Below are positions 10,777 to 21,665 of a stretch of 64,000 nucleotides of DNA, one piece after another (position 1 is the stretch's first letter; each line of letters opens with the position of its first letter). The notes under the pieces were generated by a model. It did not search any database. It was not told the DNA's origin and saw nothing but the letters and a program-made list of their open reading frames with translations. The position numbers and the translations under genes are program-made. The stretch is from Salticus scenicus (taxonomy: Eukaryota > Arthropoda > Arachnida > Araneae > Salticidae), in NCBI GenBank assembly GCA_963930645.1, contig OZ005654.1, forward strand, positions 40,230,686 to 40,294,685, written 5' to 3'.

Positions 10777-12576
10777 TTCTGTACCTCATACACTACCTAC
10801 ACAATAAGTATTTGGGCGCTTTCGAATTTAGACGTTTTGTCAAATATCTAGAAAAACTCTTTAGCAATCACATCATGATACTTTAGGAGTATATAGAACA
10901 TGTTACACCTCATATATTTCAGCAAAAGTTTTTTTCTGAAGAGGAAAAGAGGACCAGTAAAAAATTAAAGAAAAAACAAAATGTTTTGCATCATCCTCTA
11001 AAAGGTAATGCTTCAAGTGCGTTTTGGCTGTGGAATATGATCATGGAGATTCATCTAATTATCTCTATAAATTTTTTTATGAGGATACCGCATATATTTA
11101 TGGAAGTATAACAGTTTCTTTAAACAATTGTAAAAAATAAATAAATAAATGAAATAATAATACATAAATAAATAAAAAGAATAAAATAAAATAAAATGCC
11201 ACTTTTTTAATTATAACACGTAGTTTATTAGACTCAGTGCAAAGACATTTTTAGGAAATTTGGCATACTAAATTAGACACAGCCACACTGCAATCAGAAT
11301 GCAAAAATGTTAAATATCTTGCGAAATATGAGTATTTTTACTAAATAATTTTTAACGACGCATGCGCAAGCTTTATAAATACTTCATTTGCATAATTTAA
11401 CAGTAAAAAGTATTGAGCTACTTATATGAAAACCTCAAACAAATATCATGTAAATTCAAACAGTTACGAGTTATAGAAGGAAAGGATTTTAATTCCTCTC
11501 AAAATTAAAGGAAGATGATAGGGAGGGAGCTTCATCAATATTTATTTACAATTAGCGAGAATACTGTATTATTATAGGACTTTGATTGAATCAAAATAAA
11601 AATGTGAGTAAAATCCCTTATAGTTTAGCTTTCATTTTGAGCGGAATTGAAATTCTGTTTATTCTATAACTCATAACTGTTTGAATTTACACGATATTTG
11701 TTTGGGGTTTTCATATAAATAGCTTAATACTTTTGGCTGTTGAATTATGCAAATAAAATTTTTTATAAAGCTTGCGCATGCGTAGTTAAAAATTATTTAG
11801 TAAAAAAAAAATGCTCCTATTTCGTAAGATATTTAACACTTTTCTGTGTCTAATGGAGCATGCCATGTTTCCCAAAATTGACTTTGCACTGGGTCTAATA
11901 CCCCATGTGTTATAATTAAAAAAGTGATAATTTTTATTTTTTGCAATTTTTTTAAAGAAACCGTTATGTATCCATGAATATTTGCAGTAGCCTCATAAAA
12001 ATTTATACCGATAATTAGAAGAACATTTATAATCACATGCTACAGCCAAAATGCATTTCAAGTATTTCTTTTCACAGGATGATGCGAAACATTTTGATTT
12101 TTCTTTCATTTCTTACTGGTCCACTTTTCCTTCTCAGTAAAAAACTTTTTCTGAAATATATGAGGTGCAACATATGAGGTATGAGGTGCAACATATGCAT
12201 ATGAGGTGCTCCTTATACTCCCAAAGTTTCAAGGACCACCAGCGGCCAAGCGGTTCTGCGCTCAAAGCTGGTAGATGGGAGGTGCCGGATTCGATCCCAG
12301 GTCGAGCTCATCGACCTAGCCGTTCGGAATTTTCCGTAGTTCTCTCCGAAACACGTGTAAATACGGGTTAGGACCTTAGAAAGACCCCCACGGAGGGCAT
12401 CCCATCTATAAGCCTAGGATTGTAGCGTAGTCAATCGGCCTTAAACTCTGAACCAACCAACCAACATAAAGTTTCAGGATGATTGCTAAAGAACTTTTCT
12501 AGATATTTGATAAAACGTCTAAATTAAAAAGTTGCCAAATACTTATTGGTAGGATGGTAGGTAGTGTATGAGTAAA
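10777..12576. mobile_element. Large foldback structure, ~735-bp arms
   Basis: The left arm (10777-11510) is repeated in inverted orientation as the right arm (about 11629-12576, longer because SINE2 is inserted). Matching landmarks: CTCATACACTACCTAC / its complement near 12560; TCTAGAAAAACTCTTTAGCAAT / near 12490; GCATGCGCAAGCTTTATAAA / near 11770; CAAACAGTTACGAGTTATAG / near 11675. Arms are roughly 85-90% alike with small indels; the loop is about 118 bp. I see no coding content. It could be a foldback transposon or two Helentron-like tails facing each other. Confidence 0.85.
12236..12467 (+). mobile_element. SINE2, tRNA-derived, inserted in the foldback right arm
   Basis: The head has a box-A-like GGCCAAGCGGTTCTGC and box B GGATTCGATCCCAG; the tail is (AACC)n, as in SINE1. 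It is flanked by AAAGTTTCAAGGA (12223-12235) and AAAGTTTCAGGA (12468-12479), a slightly diverged target duplication. The left arm of the foldback has no such insert, so SINE2 is younger than the inverted duplication. Partial relatives lie at 14461 and 17838. Confidence 0.88.
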
Positions 12577-12584
12577 AGAAAGTT

Positions 12585-13620
12585 AAAAAAAAAAAAAAAA
12601 AAAAAAAAAATGGGGCCATCAAGTTGAAATCGACATTTTTCCATGTGAACAATTTTTATGGTATAGCATACCTGCCAACCATCTCATTATGAAGAGTAAA
12701 AATTTTAGTATCCGTCTTTTTTTTTCACACCAGTCATTTTTTAGAGTAATTTTATTCTTATTTAATCGTAACAATATTTGGATAGAATTGCTCTAAAAAT
12801 AAAGTCGTGTGGAAAAAGGGGTGTTGACAATTTTACGCTTATTAATGAGATGGTTGGTGGGTATGGCATTGGTATAGAAATAGAAATGCATTTACACTAT
12901 TTCATTACAATTGTTTGCAATTATTTGCATTTACAATGCATTTACATGCGTGTAAAAGAAAAATTTAATTATATTACAATTCAGACAACAGATGGCAGCA
13001 CGATAGTTGAACATTCATCGAAATCGAAAATATATTGAACGGCGAGGCGGACGAGTGCGACATGGGTTCGAACTCAGCACAGCTCGTCTACCAGTTTAGA
13101 GTGCACAGCCTCTCGTAAATCCATCCTAAATAGTGAAATGAACTTTCAGACATATTTTTTTATTGCATATTATAAGAAATTCCAGACATCATGGTGGTTG
13201 CCACTAAGTCAAAATGAAACTTCACTGTGTATTTTGGCCCTGGAAGAATTTCTTTCTTTTGAAACAGACTTAGGAAGTTGGCGTAAATTACGAGACCGAA
13301 ATTTCAGAGCTGGCTAAATTGATTCGGCCTTCACTTTGAAAATAAAATTAAATTTGTTAGGCCAAATGAAAGAAAATACTTATACCTAATTGCGTCGAGG
13401 TAGCTATTATTTTCAAATTTATGTAAGTAAATGTGATTTCGATTTAAAATTTAGAACTAAGTAATAAAACAAAGCACCTTTCACACACACACACATAAAA
13501 TAAAATAAAAAACTTGGAATGCTATATTTAGCAATTGAAATAATTTTTAAACTGGAATTTCATTCATGAAACTGAAATCCAGTTTTTGGCAGAAACTGAC
13601 AATTACAATATTTTTACTCC
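12585..13620. other. Poly-A tract and intron sequence, no gene
   Basis: 12585-12611 is a poly-A run. The remainder is AT-rich; 13041-13130 is a short GC-richer patch with a box-B-like GGGTTCGAACTC that may be a tRNA-derived relic, and ACAGATGGCAGCAC occurs at 12989 and again near 45845. Confidence 0.4.
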
Positions 13621-13624
13621 CATT

Positions 13625-13747
13625 ATCCGCCTATCGTAGTTATTGGAAGTATTGTATTCGATCCAAAAATTTGGTATTGAGTTTTCACCTGATTTACGTG
13701 TTTTAAGGTCTCCTGAGTCCAAAAAAGTAGTTTTTGGCAATTGGTTA

Positions 13748-13786
<39 letters not shown>

Positions 13787-14240
13787 TGATTATCATATCT
13801 CTGAAACTAATTAAGATCGAACAAAGAAACTTCAGAACTGAGACTTGTCTGCTGTACAGATGATTTTGCCAACTTTTGGTGAAAATCGAAAAGTGGGACT
13901 GTAAGTCCGTATCTCAAAAACAGCTCTATTTTCTTAAAAGTTGCTATGTAAATACCCTGTTGGATGTCCTTTCGTATGTATTAATTGGTTAGTTCAGGAA
14001 AATTGATAGGCGTCCTGTATAAGAAGGTCAATTTGAGGGTTCGTAATGTATGTTTTTTTTTTGTTTTTTTTTCAAAATCGCCATATTAACTCCCTGTTAA
14101 ATATCCTTTCATATGTTATTGCTGTTTTCCGGTCAACAATTGAGTTTACTAAGTTTTGGTGAAAGTTGATATCTAAAGAGCATATATTAGTGTAATAGTG
14201 GGTAATGACAGTTGTGTGGTTGTTACACCCCAGATATTTT
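13625..14240 (-). mobile_element. Helentron-like element, family D, partial
   Basis: Read on the minus strand it ends in a HINE-style tail (GGATCGAATACAATACTTCC), preceded by the GGACTCAGGAGACCTTAAAACACG motif and a (GT)n microsatellite (13747-13783). The body repeats words such as TCTCAAAAACGGCTCT and TTTTCCGGTCAACAATTGAG and matches 63430-64000. Termini are not defined. Confidence 0.5.
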
Positions 14241-14588
14241 TTTTTAAAGAAGTGTGTTTATATAATAACGCTATAGATTTCTCGTATGTTAATATTTATA
14301 AGCGCAACTGAATGTATCAAAAGTCTGATAACAGTTAAAAGCATTTTTATTTGTTGAAAAAAGGAAATGTACGCCACATATAGATTATAAATCATTTTCC
14401 CAATACCCAGAGAAAATTCGTAACACCTTTTTTCACAAGTCTTAGGTCCCCCCACCAGATTCTGATCTGTAAGCTGACAGATGGGAGGTGTTAGGTTTGA
14501 ACCTAGGATGCGCTCGTTGGCCTAGCCGTTCGGAGTTCGTAAGTAACAAAACGTAAAGTTCATATAAATTACTCCTGCTCCCTCCCTA

Positions 14589-14626
<38 letters not shown>

Positions 14627-15041
14627 TTTTTTTAATTCAACATATGTACTATACTTTTAAAAAACAGAAATGTTATAATCTTCTGAAAAGGTATAAATAA
14701 TACAATAATAATGTAAAATAGTACACTATGTATAACGCTGATATTACATGGTTTCTAGAAGTTACATTTCCTCATGTTTATAAAATTTAAAAATACATAA
14801 ATATAATACTGTAGGACTGAAAATTTCAGAGGAATGATTTTGACAATTAAATTATCATTTTATAAAGGTTATAAAGATGTTACGCTGCCACAAAATTTTG
14901 CTTTGGCCAAAACAATTAGATAATTATTCACAGTTTAATATCTAAGGTACCTTTATGATTTATGAACACATTATAACATTATAAGAAACAAAAGAACAGT
15001 CGATAGGCAGATTTTAAAATGATTATACGAAAAATCTGGAG
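14241..15041. other. AT-rich intron with SINE2 fragment and (TTA)n
   Basis: 14461-14545 matches the SINE2 head and centre (AGATGGGAGGTGTTAGGTTTGAACC, then GCCTAGCCGTTCGGAG); the tail is missing. 14590-14623 is a (TTA)n microsatellite. The rest shows nothing. Confidence 0.55.
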
Positions 15042-15564
15042 TGGCTGCGATTTTCAATAAGCTTACCGAACATTTAGTAGTTATTAAACAAATTTAAATC
15101 ATCAAATAATTCCGTAAGTAATCAAAATTGAAAAGTACAATAGGGCGTTTAAATATATTTCCTCAAGTTTGAATATTTTTACAATAGACGGTGATGCATG
15201 TAAATTCTCTTGTGTATCCCTGTAAAAGAGTATAAATTTTAAACAAGTAATTTACAGTATCCAGTAGCGCTCATTCTGCATCAATATTCTAAAACATACA
15301 ACAGCTTTAGTCTCTTTTAAATAATTAAATGAACGTCATATAATTAGTCCTTATACGACGTGATATGTGTACATTATTTCTTACTTTCCTGTAAAAGAAA
15401 TATAGGCACATAATTTCTTATAATGATCACACATTAGTAAAGAGATGTAACATATATCAGTTTTCTTTTATGTTTTACGCAATTTACCGTTTTCATAACG
15501 AAATTCAATTAATTTTAGTCCATAGACCGCAATATATAAGAATTTTATTTCGTATCCCTGTAAA

Positions 15565-15595
<31 letters not shown>

Positions 15596-16854
15596 GAAAA
15601 AAGGAAAAGGTAAGACCTACAATGATAAAAGTTTATATAGTTCTTGCGACAATGAACTATAACACACCTACCTAATTGTATTTTAATCGAATAAAAATTT
15701 TATGTACTAGCGCATTTCAAGTAATTTAGTCCATAGGCTGTAATGATAAAGATTTTTTTTACGTCCCTGTAAAAGAACGATAAGTCCTACACTCATCAAA
15801 AACCAACGAGATATATAAATTAGAGTGCTGATTGCTGATTCAATGGAATAAGGATTAACTTTCCGTGGTTCAAAATGAATCACGTGACATGCTCGAATAG
15901 GTTGCTGTGTTTGGCACTTTATCGCTATTTTGGCATTTAAAATATCAGTTCGACAAATTATCATTATTATTATTAAATAATATGACAGTTCTATGACCGA
16001 AATAAATTGTTTTTTAAAGTAATTTTACTCATATTTCACATTTTAATAAATAATAAAATACCTTTGTTTTCACCGTTTCCCAACAAAGTTTAAAACTGTT
16101 TATAAAAGAAAATTTAAACTTTTAAAGAGCTAAATTTAACAACAAATAATAATATTTCAACTATTTTTAAGCATTTTGTCGGTTAAAGATCAACTACACG
16201 AAATAAAAGAGAAGTAAAATCAAAATCAAAATGATTTAGAACAAAAGAATATTAAACTACGTAAGTAAACAAAAACATTGGCGTTTATGACTTATGCGAA
16301 GAACAATCTCCAAACCGTTGCCATAGGAATTTACTGAAAATAAGCTGTTACCAAGGGAACCATCGAATACGCAGGTGCAAGGAGAGCATGTCACATGACT
16401 CATCTTGGACCTTCTCCAGGGTTACAATTTATCACTCTACTTTATATATCTCGTTGTCAAAAACTATACAGGATATTCAAATGTGACCTATAAGCATGAC
16501 TACGAACCTTTAGCCAGACCGAATAAGGTGATTAAAAGCTATCGTATTTCAAATAGTTTGACTCCATAAGCCGCAATGATAAAGAATCATTCTTTGTATC
16601 CCTACAAAAGAAATATAAGTCCTACCTTCATCAAAATCTATACAAGCGATGTGACTGGGATTCGTAATACACCTAACAACTTTGAGGTCATTCGAGTAAT
16701 CGTGTTCATTCACACATCCCTCACAAATACATCACCCTAAAACTACTAAAAATGAATTCAGAAGACTTCAAAACGTATAGATACACCGAAATCTCATAGT
16801 CGAATTTTTTCATGATTACTATACTGTTCTTACATAGTATATGCTTGGAAAGTA
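15042..16854 (+). mobile_element. HINE-A copy 2, interrupted by a hAT-like element
   Basis: It begins with ATCTGGAGTGGCTGCGA, a worn version of the HINE-A 5' palindrome, and ends near 16854 with a decayed hairpin (ATACTGTTC...GGAAAGTA). Between them lie two or more copies of the ~170-bp internal unit (CATAGGCTGTAATGATAAAGA, TCCCTGTAAAAGAA-ATAAGTCCTAC). The hAT-like element at 15804-16456 splits one unit, and a poly-A-rich run lies at 15558-15607. Confidence 0.65.
15804..16456. mobile_element. hAT-like non-autonomous element, copy 1
   Basis: 653 bp with inverted ends CAACGAGATATATAAATTAG / TATATATCTCGTTG and an exact 8-bp target duplication TCAAAAAC (15796-15803 and 16457-16464). An 8-bp duplication and ends of the form YARNG (CAACG) are hallmarks of the hAT superfamily. 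The empty site is represented by the related HINE-A unit near 16630 (CATCAAAATCTATAC). No transposase frame is present. Copy 2 is at 56611. Confidence 0.9.
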
Positions 16855-16905
16855 AAAAAAATTGCCTGAACCTATTGCAAACGTTATGTTCATTAGACAT
16901 CACAC

Positions 16906-17064
16906 CAGTGGCGGATTTAAGGGGGGGGGCTAGGGGGCTGAAGCCCCCCCCAAAACACTGTCATTCATAATTGAATTTTGCAATTGTAAATTTTTTATTG
17001 GTCTAGAATAACACTTTGAAAATTCTTAGCCCCCCCCAAAAGTCAAGTTCTGGATCCGCCACTG
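16906..17064. mobile_element. hAT-like MITE with CAGTGGCGGAT ends
   Basis: 159 bp, inverted ends CAGTGGCGGAT and ATCCGCCACTG, each followed inward by a G- or C-run with GCCCCCCCC words. The exact 8-bp duplication CATCACAC (16898-16905 and 17065-17072) supports hAT-type integration. Confidence 0.9.
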
Positions 17065-17072
17065 CATCACAC

Positions 17073-17837
17073 CATTGAATGATTTTATATGCATCATTCT
17101 AATCAGAAAAAAAAAATATTTGTATCTGAATCTACAATCTAATAATTTTTTTATTTTTATTTTTATACTTCATGCAATATATAAACATGCATCTAGTCTA
17201 AATATTTATCTCACTGTCCCGTGCAAAAAGAACAGAAATATTGCCTCATTTAGTAATATAAATATTCATGAATTTACTTCTTTTTATACAAAGTAAAAGT
17301 TAGAAAAAATCGAAAATAGTATTAAATTTGGTTACTACAGGGTAATCAAGAAATCGCCTAGTCTAAGTTTCAAAAAATCGTACAAAAACCGAAATAGATA
17401 ATAATAGAATATTTTCTCGATAGATAGCAGCACTATAAATTGAAAGTTTCCCGTCAGAGAGCAGTGGAAATTTCAATAAGTTGCAATTGATATTGAACTA
17501 TAAGAACCGTTTCTGATGGAGATGAATATTTCCCAAGGAAAGAGAGATTTTATGATTCAGCATTATTCTGTAACAGTAACTTTCTATAAAGTTATTAAAG
17601 AATTTAAAGAAGTATCCCTAAATATTATAAGCCAAACAAGACAACAATTTACCATTTGGTAACTCGGTTTCGGGACACAGGGAATACAATAACGATCATC
17701 GTCCATTTCTTCTTACACGCCACTTTTGACAAAATAAATAGTCCTTAATGAAATTTTGAAATAGGCGATAAAATGCCTATCTTTTAAATGCCGATCTTGC
17801 CTATAAAGGTCTTTTTGCAGTTCTGTTTATACCATAT
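17073..17837. other. AT-rich intron, no feature seen
   Basis: No exon-like frame or recognised repeat. Short A-runs only. Confidence 0.45.
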
Positions 17838-17990
17838 ACCGAGGTCCCGCTCGTCGACCTAGTCGTTCGGAGTTTTCTGTGGTTTCTCCGAAACTCACGC
17901 AAATGCGGGTTAGGACCCTTTAGAAAGACTCTCACGACAGACACCGTATATATAGTGTAGCCAATTGACTTTAACCCCACCATCACCACT
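17838..17990 (+). mobile_element. SINE2 fragment (5' truncated)
   Basis: Matches SINE2 from CGAGCTCATCGACCTAGCCG onward: TCGTCGACCTAGTCGTTCGGAG, then GCGGGTTAGGACC, then AGAAAGACTCTCACG, ending in an AACC-like remnant. The tRNA head is absent. Confidence 0.75.
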
Positions 17991-18084
17991 AGCTGTTTAT
18001 CTGTTTATTATGTGGAAGTGCACATAAAGCAAAAAAGAACTAGAATCTGAATCGTTAGTATCCGTGTTGTATAATACACAAAAA

Positions 18085-19259
18085 TCTGATGTGGGCACCA
18101 CATGACTTCCTTATGCACCTTTAGAAATATATACATAATGTTAAAAAGCATTGTATTGGACCCAAGACAGATGGCTAAAAATATTTAAAAAATGCATAAT
18201 CACCGTGTTCTGGGCTTTTCTGTAAGTTTCAAATGTCTAGCTAGTCGGGAAGTTAGTTAAAAATCGATTGCAAGATTTGTAAAGGTAACGCTGTCGAAGG
18301 CAGCAGGGATCCGAAACAGTTGGCTAAAAGTATGCATAAATATAACAGTTGTTTAAAAAAATGCATTTTCACCGTGTTTTGAACTATTCTGAAAGTTTCA
18401 AATGTCTAGCTAGTCGGGAAGTTAGTTAAATAATTTTTCTGTTGAATCATATAAACGTTGCTGAAGGCAGCAGGAGCAGGTATCCGAAACAGCTGGCTAA
18501 AAATATTTAAAAAAGGCATTGTCAACGTGTTCTGAGCTTTTCTGAAAGTTTCAAATGTCTAGCTAGTTGGGAAGCCAGTTAAAAATCGATTGCAATATTT
18601 GTCCAAACCGTTTTTTGAGTTATTACCGTTTTTTGATACATTATGGCCAAAACCTTTGTATTTTTGGTCATTAGGAACCTAATTTTCCTAAATATCTCCA
18701 AAACGGAAAATCCTACAAAGTCCAAAAAAGGAGGTGCACAACTAGATGTTATAACAAACCTACAGTGGGCTGCAAAATTATTCGAGCACTAGCCAATAAT
18801 TCCTATATTTAAAAAGTACATTTAAAACTGTTTTGCTAAGATTATGGTCGTCGAATCATGTTCTTAGACTGATTAAGAACATGACTCGACAAGGATTTAT
18901 TTAACAAAGCTGTATTAAGTGTACTTTTTTTGGCAAGGATTATTGCTAGTGCTCGAATAATTTTGCAGCCGACTGTATGTACCAATTCGCAACTTTCTAC
19001 GTCCAACCGTTTTTGAGTTATGCGACATACACACACACAGACACACATACATACAGACGTCACGAAAAATCGTGTAAAGTCGCTTATATCTCTAAAACGA
19101 GAGCTCGTGTTAAGACGACACTTGCAGGTATACAACTAGACATCATGACAGTCACACGTATAAATTGGGAACATTCAGTGATCATTCGTTTTCGAGAAAT
19201 GTGAAATACAAAATCCATTTCGCAAATCGGGTTTACTATACTTCCTTTTTGAACTTCCT
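18085..19259 (+). mobile_element. HINE-B copy 2, interrupted by MITE B
   Basis: The 5' end has the intact palindrome ATGTGG-GCA-CCACAT followed by GACTTCCTTATGCAC. The body repeats a ~150-bp unit three times (CTGAAAGTTTCAAATGTCTAGCTAG near 18225, 18390 and 18545). The tail includes CA/CACAGA microsatellite, GTCACGAAAAATCGTGTAAAGTCG and CGCAAATCGGG-TTACTATACTTCC. The 3' hairpin is damaged. Confidence 0.78.
18763..18975. mobile_element. MITE B, Tc1/mariner-type, inside HINE-B copy 2
   Basis: Inverted ends CAGTGGGCTGCAAAATTATT and AATAATTTTGCAGCCGACTG, flanked by TA on both sides (18761-18762, 18976-18977). HINE-B copy 1 gives the empty site (AACCTATGTACC on its strand), so the TA duplication is confirmed by a paralogue. 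The interior is a second inverted repeat around AAGAACATGA. Confidence 0.9.
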
Positions 19260-20130
19260 TAGAAACCCCCTGCCTGCCTGGGCTCGGCCAAGCTTAACGG
19301 GTTGGATGCCGTCCGCTGGAGCGAATAAATCGCCAGATCACCGCATGGAAGCTGCCTACACCAGACAGTAATCTAGTCGCTAAATAGAACGAGCCGTGTC
19401 CGATGATTCTTCGTTCAGACTTCATCATCTTCAGGAACTAGATGGAACTGCTACGTCACTTCTGGGCAGCAATGTGACTAGAACACCAGAGCTCAGGATT
19501 TGCAGGGTAGCGAATTCTGCTTATAGGACACATAGCTCGACTTGCACACCACACCCTCCAAGATAGCCACGGTGGAAACGCACAGACACGTTCCAGGATG
19601 TTAAGGAATTTGGAATAAGTGTACTTACTCGCTGAGAGTCGAAATAACCGGAATTCAACAAAAATTAAAACAATTTTGATTTTAGGCAGGGAGGGAGAAA
19701 AAAACCCGCTGGAGGAGCTGCTAAAGGTAGTAGTGCACACGATAATTAAAACCAAAAGTGGAGGCCATTTGAAAAGGGGAAGGGGACAACACTTAAGATT
19801 TAAGAAAGAGAAGCTGAACGAGATGGGAACAATTAGATTATTAAAAAAAAAAAAAAAATACGTGAAGCCACTGGGGGATGAAAGATAGTTTTTGGGCGCA
19901 TAGCGAAAATTTAGAAGATTTTGAGGTAGCAAGGCCTAAATACGCCTAATTGGGAGGGAAATTACTAGGAGGGAGGCCGAATGGAGAAGAGAAAGAAGGA
20001 CCATCGCAATTTTGATCCACCACGGGGGAATGGTACCTCACGTTGGTAGCCCGATGACTGCTAAACGACCCCATCGAGCACTTGACGGTGCAGCACAGAT
20101 TAACGAGGACCAGGCACCGCCACACCGTCG
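19260..20130. other. GC-richer unclassified island, possible retroelement relic
   Basis: Base composition is clearly less AT-rich than the neighbours and contains long non-repetitive words. It ends with an A-rich tail (GTCGTAAAAAAAAAATAAATAAATAAATG). The stretch near 19995-20025 matches, in reverse orientation, about 25 bp of the SINE1 body (CCATCGCAATTTTGATCC core). No long frame shows a known domain. A LINE or SINE 3' end is possible. Confidence 0.4.
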
Positions 20131-20888
20131 TAAAAAAAAAATAAATAAATAAATGAAAAAAATAATAATAATAAAATGAAATAAATTAAAGTAAGTAAGT
20201 AAATAAATAAATAAATTAGTTATTTAATGTTTGAAGATTGTTGGTAGATTATCGTTAGAAAATAAGAATTGAGGCTTACTAAGTACTGTAGTCTAAGTAA
20301 GAGGAAGTTGAGTGGATGGTAGCTTTTTGAATCAGTGGGTTCTTGTTGTACTGTCCGAATTGCTATCGCAACGACAAGAGAGTACAGTTTTGCTGTTTAC
20401 TGAATTTTTTAGAGTGATAAATTAACTTTCTGTGAATTAACAGTAGTAATACTGGAAAGTTAAGTGGAGCGGACTTTAGCTTGAATTTGCTGGAGGTACT
20501 AGTTGCACTGACTTTACAACAAGCACGACGACAGAAGGTTAACTAATTTTGATTTACTTTATCGGTTTTTTTTATCTTAAGAGTTTTTCACGGTTATTAG
20601 AATTTAATTTATGAGAGTTAGTTGCATTTGCTAGCTGAGATAATTTATGGTAATTGGTTAAACTAAGCTGAATCATGCGTACACTAAGCGACAAAAAAAA
20701 AAAAAAAAAAAAAAAATCTGCACTTTGATATTTTCCTTTTTGCCTTCTACAACCGCCAATTTTATCGTTTAAAAAGCAAATTTTCGAATAGATTTTATTA
20801 TGTTGTCCTCCACATACACTTTAGCTTTGAGTTCAGTGTTAAAAGCAAAATGCAATTGTCAGAAAAATTGTAATTTTAGAAATTATTT
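20131..20888. other. AT-rich intron, no feature seen
   Basis: Simple A/T repeats at the left edge and a poly-A run at 20693-20716; otherwise nothing recognised. Confidence 0.45.
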
Positions 20889-21665
20889 CAAAAATGGTAA
20901 GAATAAGGCAGTTAACGATGCCACAAAAAGTATTAATTTTTGAAGGAAAATCAAAAAATATTTTAATACGTGAGATGGCAAAATAATTAAATGTTAACGG
21001 AATATTGGTAAAAAGGTTTTCAGCAAGATATAAAATTTTTTAGCCGTTTAAACTGGAAATTTGATTTTAAGCGGCCATGTTGCTCATCCAAGCGAGATGA
21101 CCGTAAGTTAAAAAGCCATTGCTTATAAAATCGGTTTGTATTACATTTAGAAAATAGAAGAGATTCAGAAAAAGTGCTTAGCAGCATAATTTCTTTAACT
21201 ACAGTACAGCAACTATTAAACAAAGCAGGTTTAAATGACAGAAAATTTGAAAAAATTCCATTTTTAGTGAAGAGAATCAGGAAAGCAAGACCTCAGATGG
21301 CTAAAAAAATTAAATAATGATTAGTTAATTATTGGGCTGAACTGGTTCTCTTTGATGAGTCAAGTTTAACTTATTTCTAGCTTGAGAAAACAAGCAGATC
21401 TGACAACGAAAATATGACTGACTTAATGAAAATCGCATTTTTAAAACAGTGACACATTCTTCGCACATTATGGTACGGAGGTGCATAACTTTTCAAACAG
21501 TCGGGCAAATTTTTATGCTCAAGGGATCAATTAACTCGAAATAAAACACAATCTTCATAAAAGTGGTGCCTGACCGACTATTTTCGAGGTATCTTGGACA
21601 TTTCCGCAAACAGCATTTCAAGATGATAATGCACATTACTACACGGCGTCTGTGGTAAGTTTATT
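20889..21665 (+). pseudogene. Tc1-like transposase relic
   Basis: Many stops and frameshifts, but the order of Tc1-family landmarks is visible: an N-terminal helix-turn-helix-like start (VRIRQLTMPQKVLIFEGKSK), then WAELVLFDESSL near 21333 (the first catalytic aspartate region, normally SDES/E), a LWYGGA-like word near 21470, and FQDDNAHYYTASV at about 21615-21655 (normally QQDNAPCHTA, second aspartate). The third acidic region is not clear. No terminal repeats were found. Function is lost. Confidence 0.7.

Noticed and set aside
19619..19932. Open frames of 89 and 158 codons in the GC-richer island
   Set aside because: Overlap in opposite directions, depend on a poly-A/T tract and match no family.
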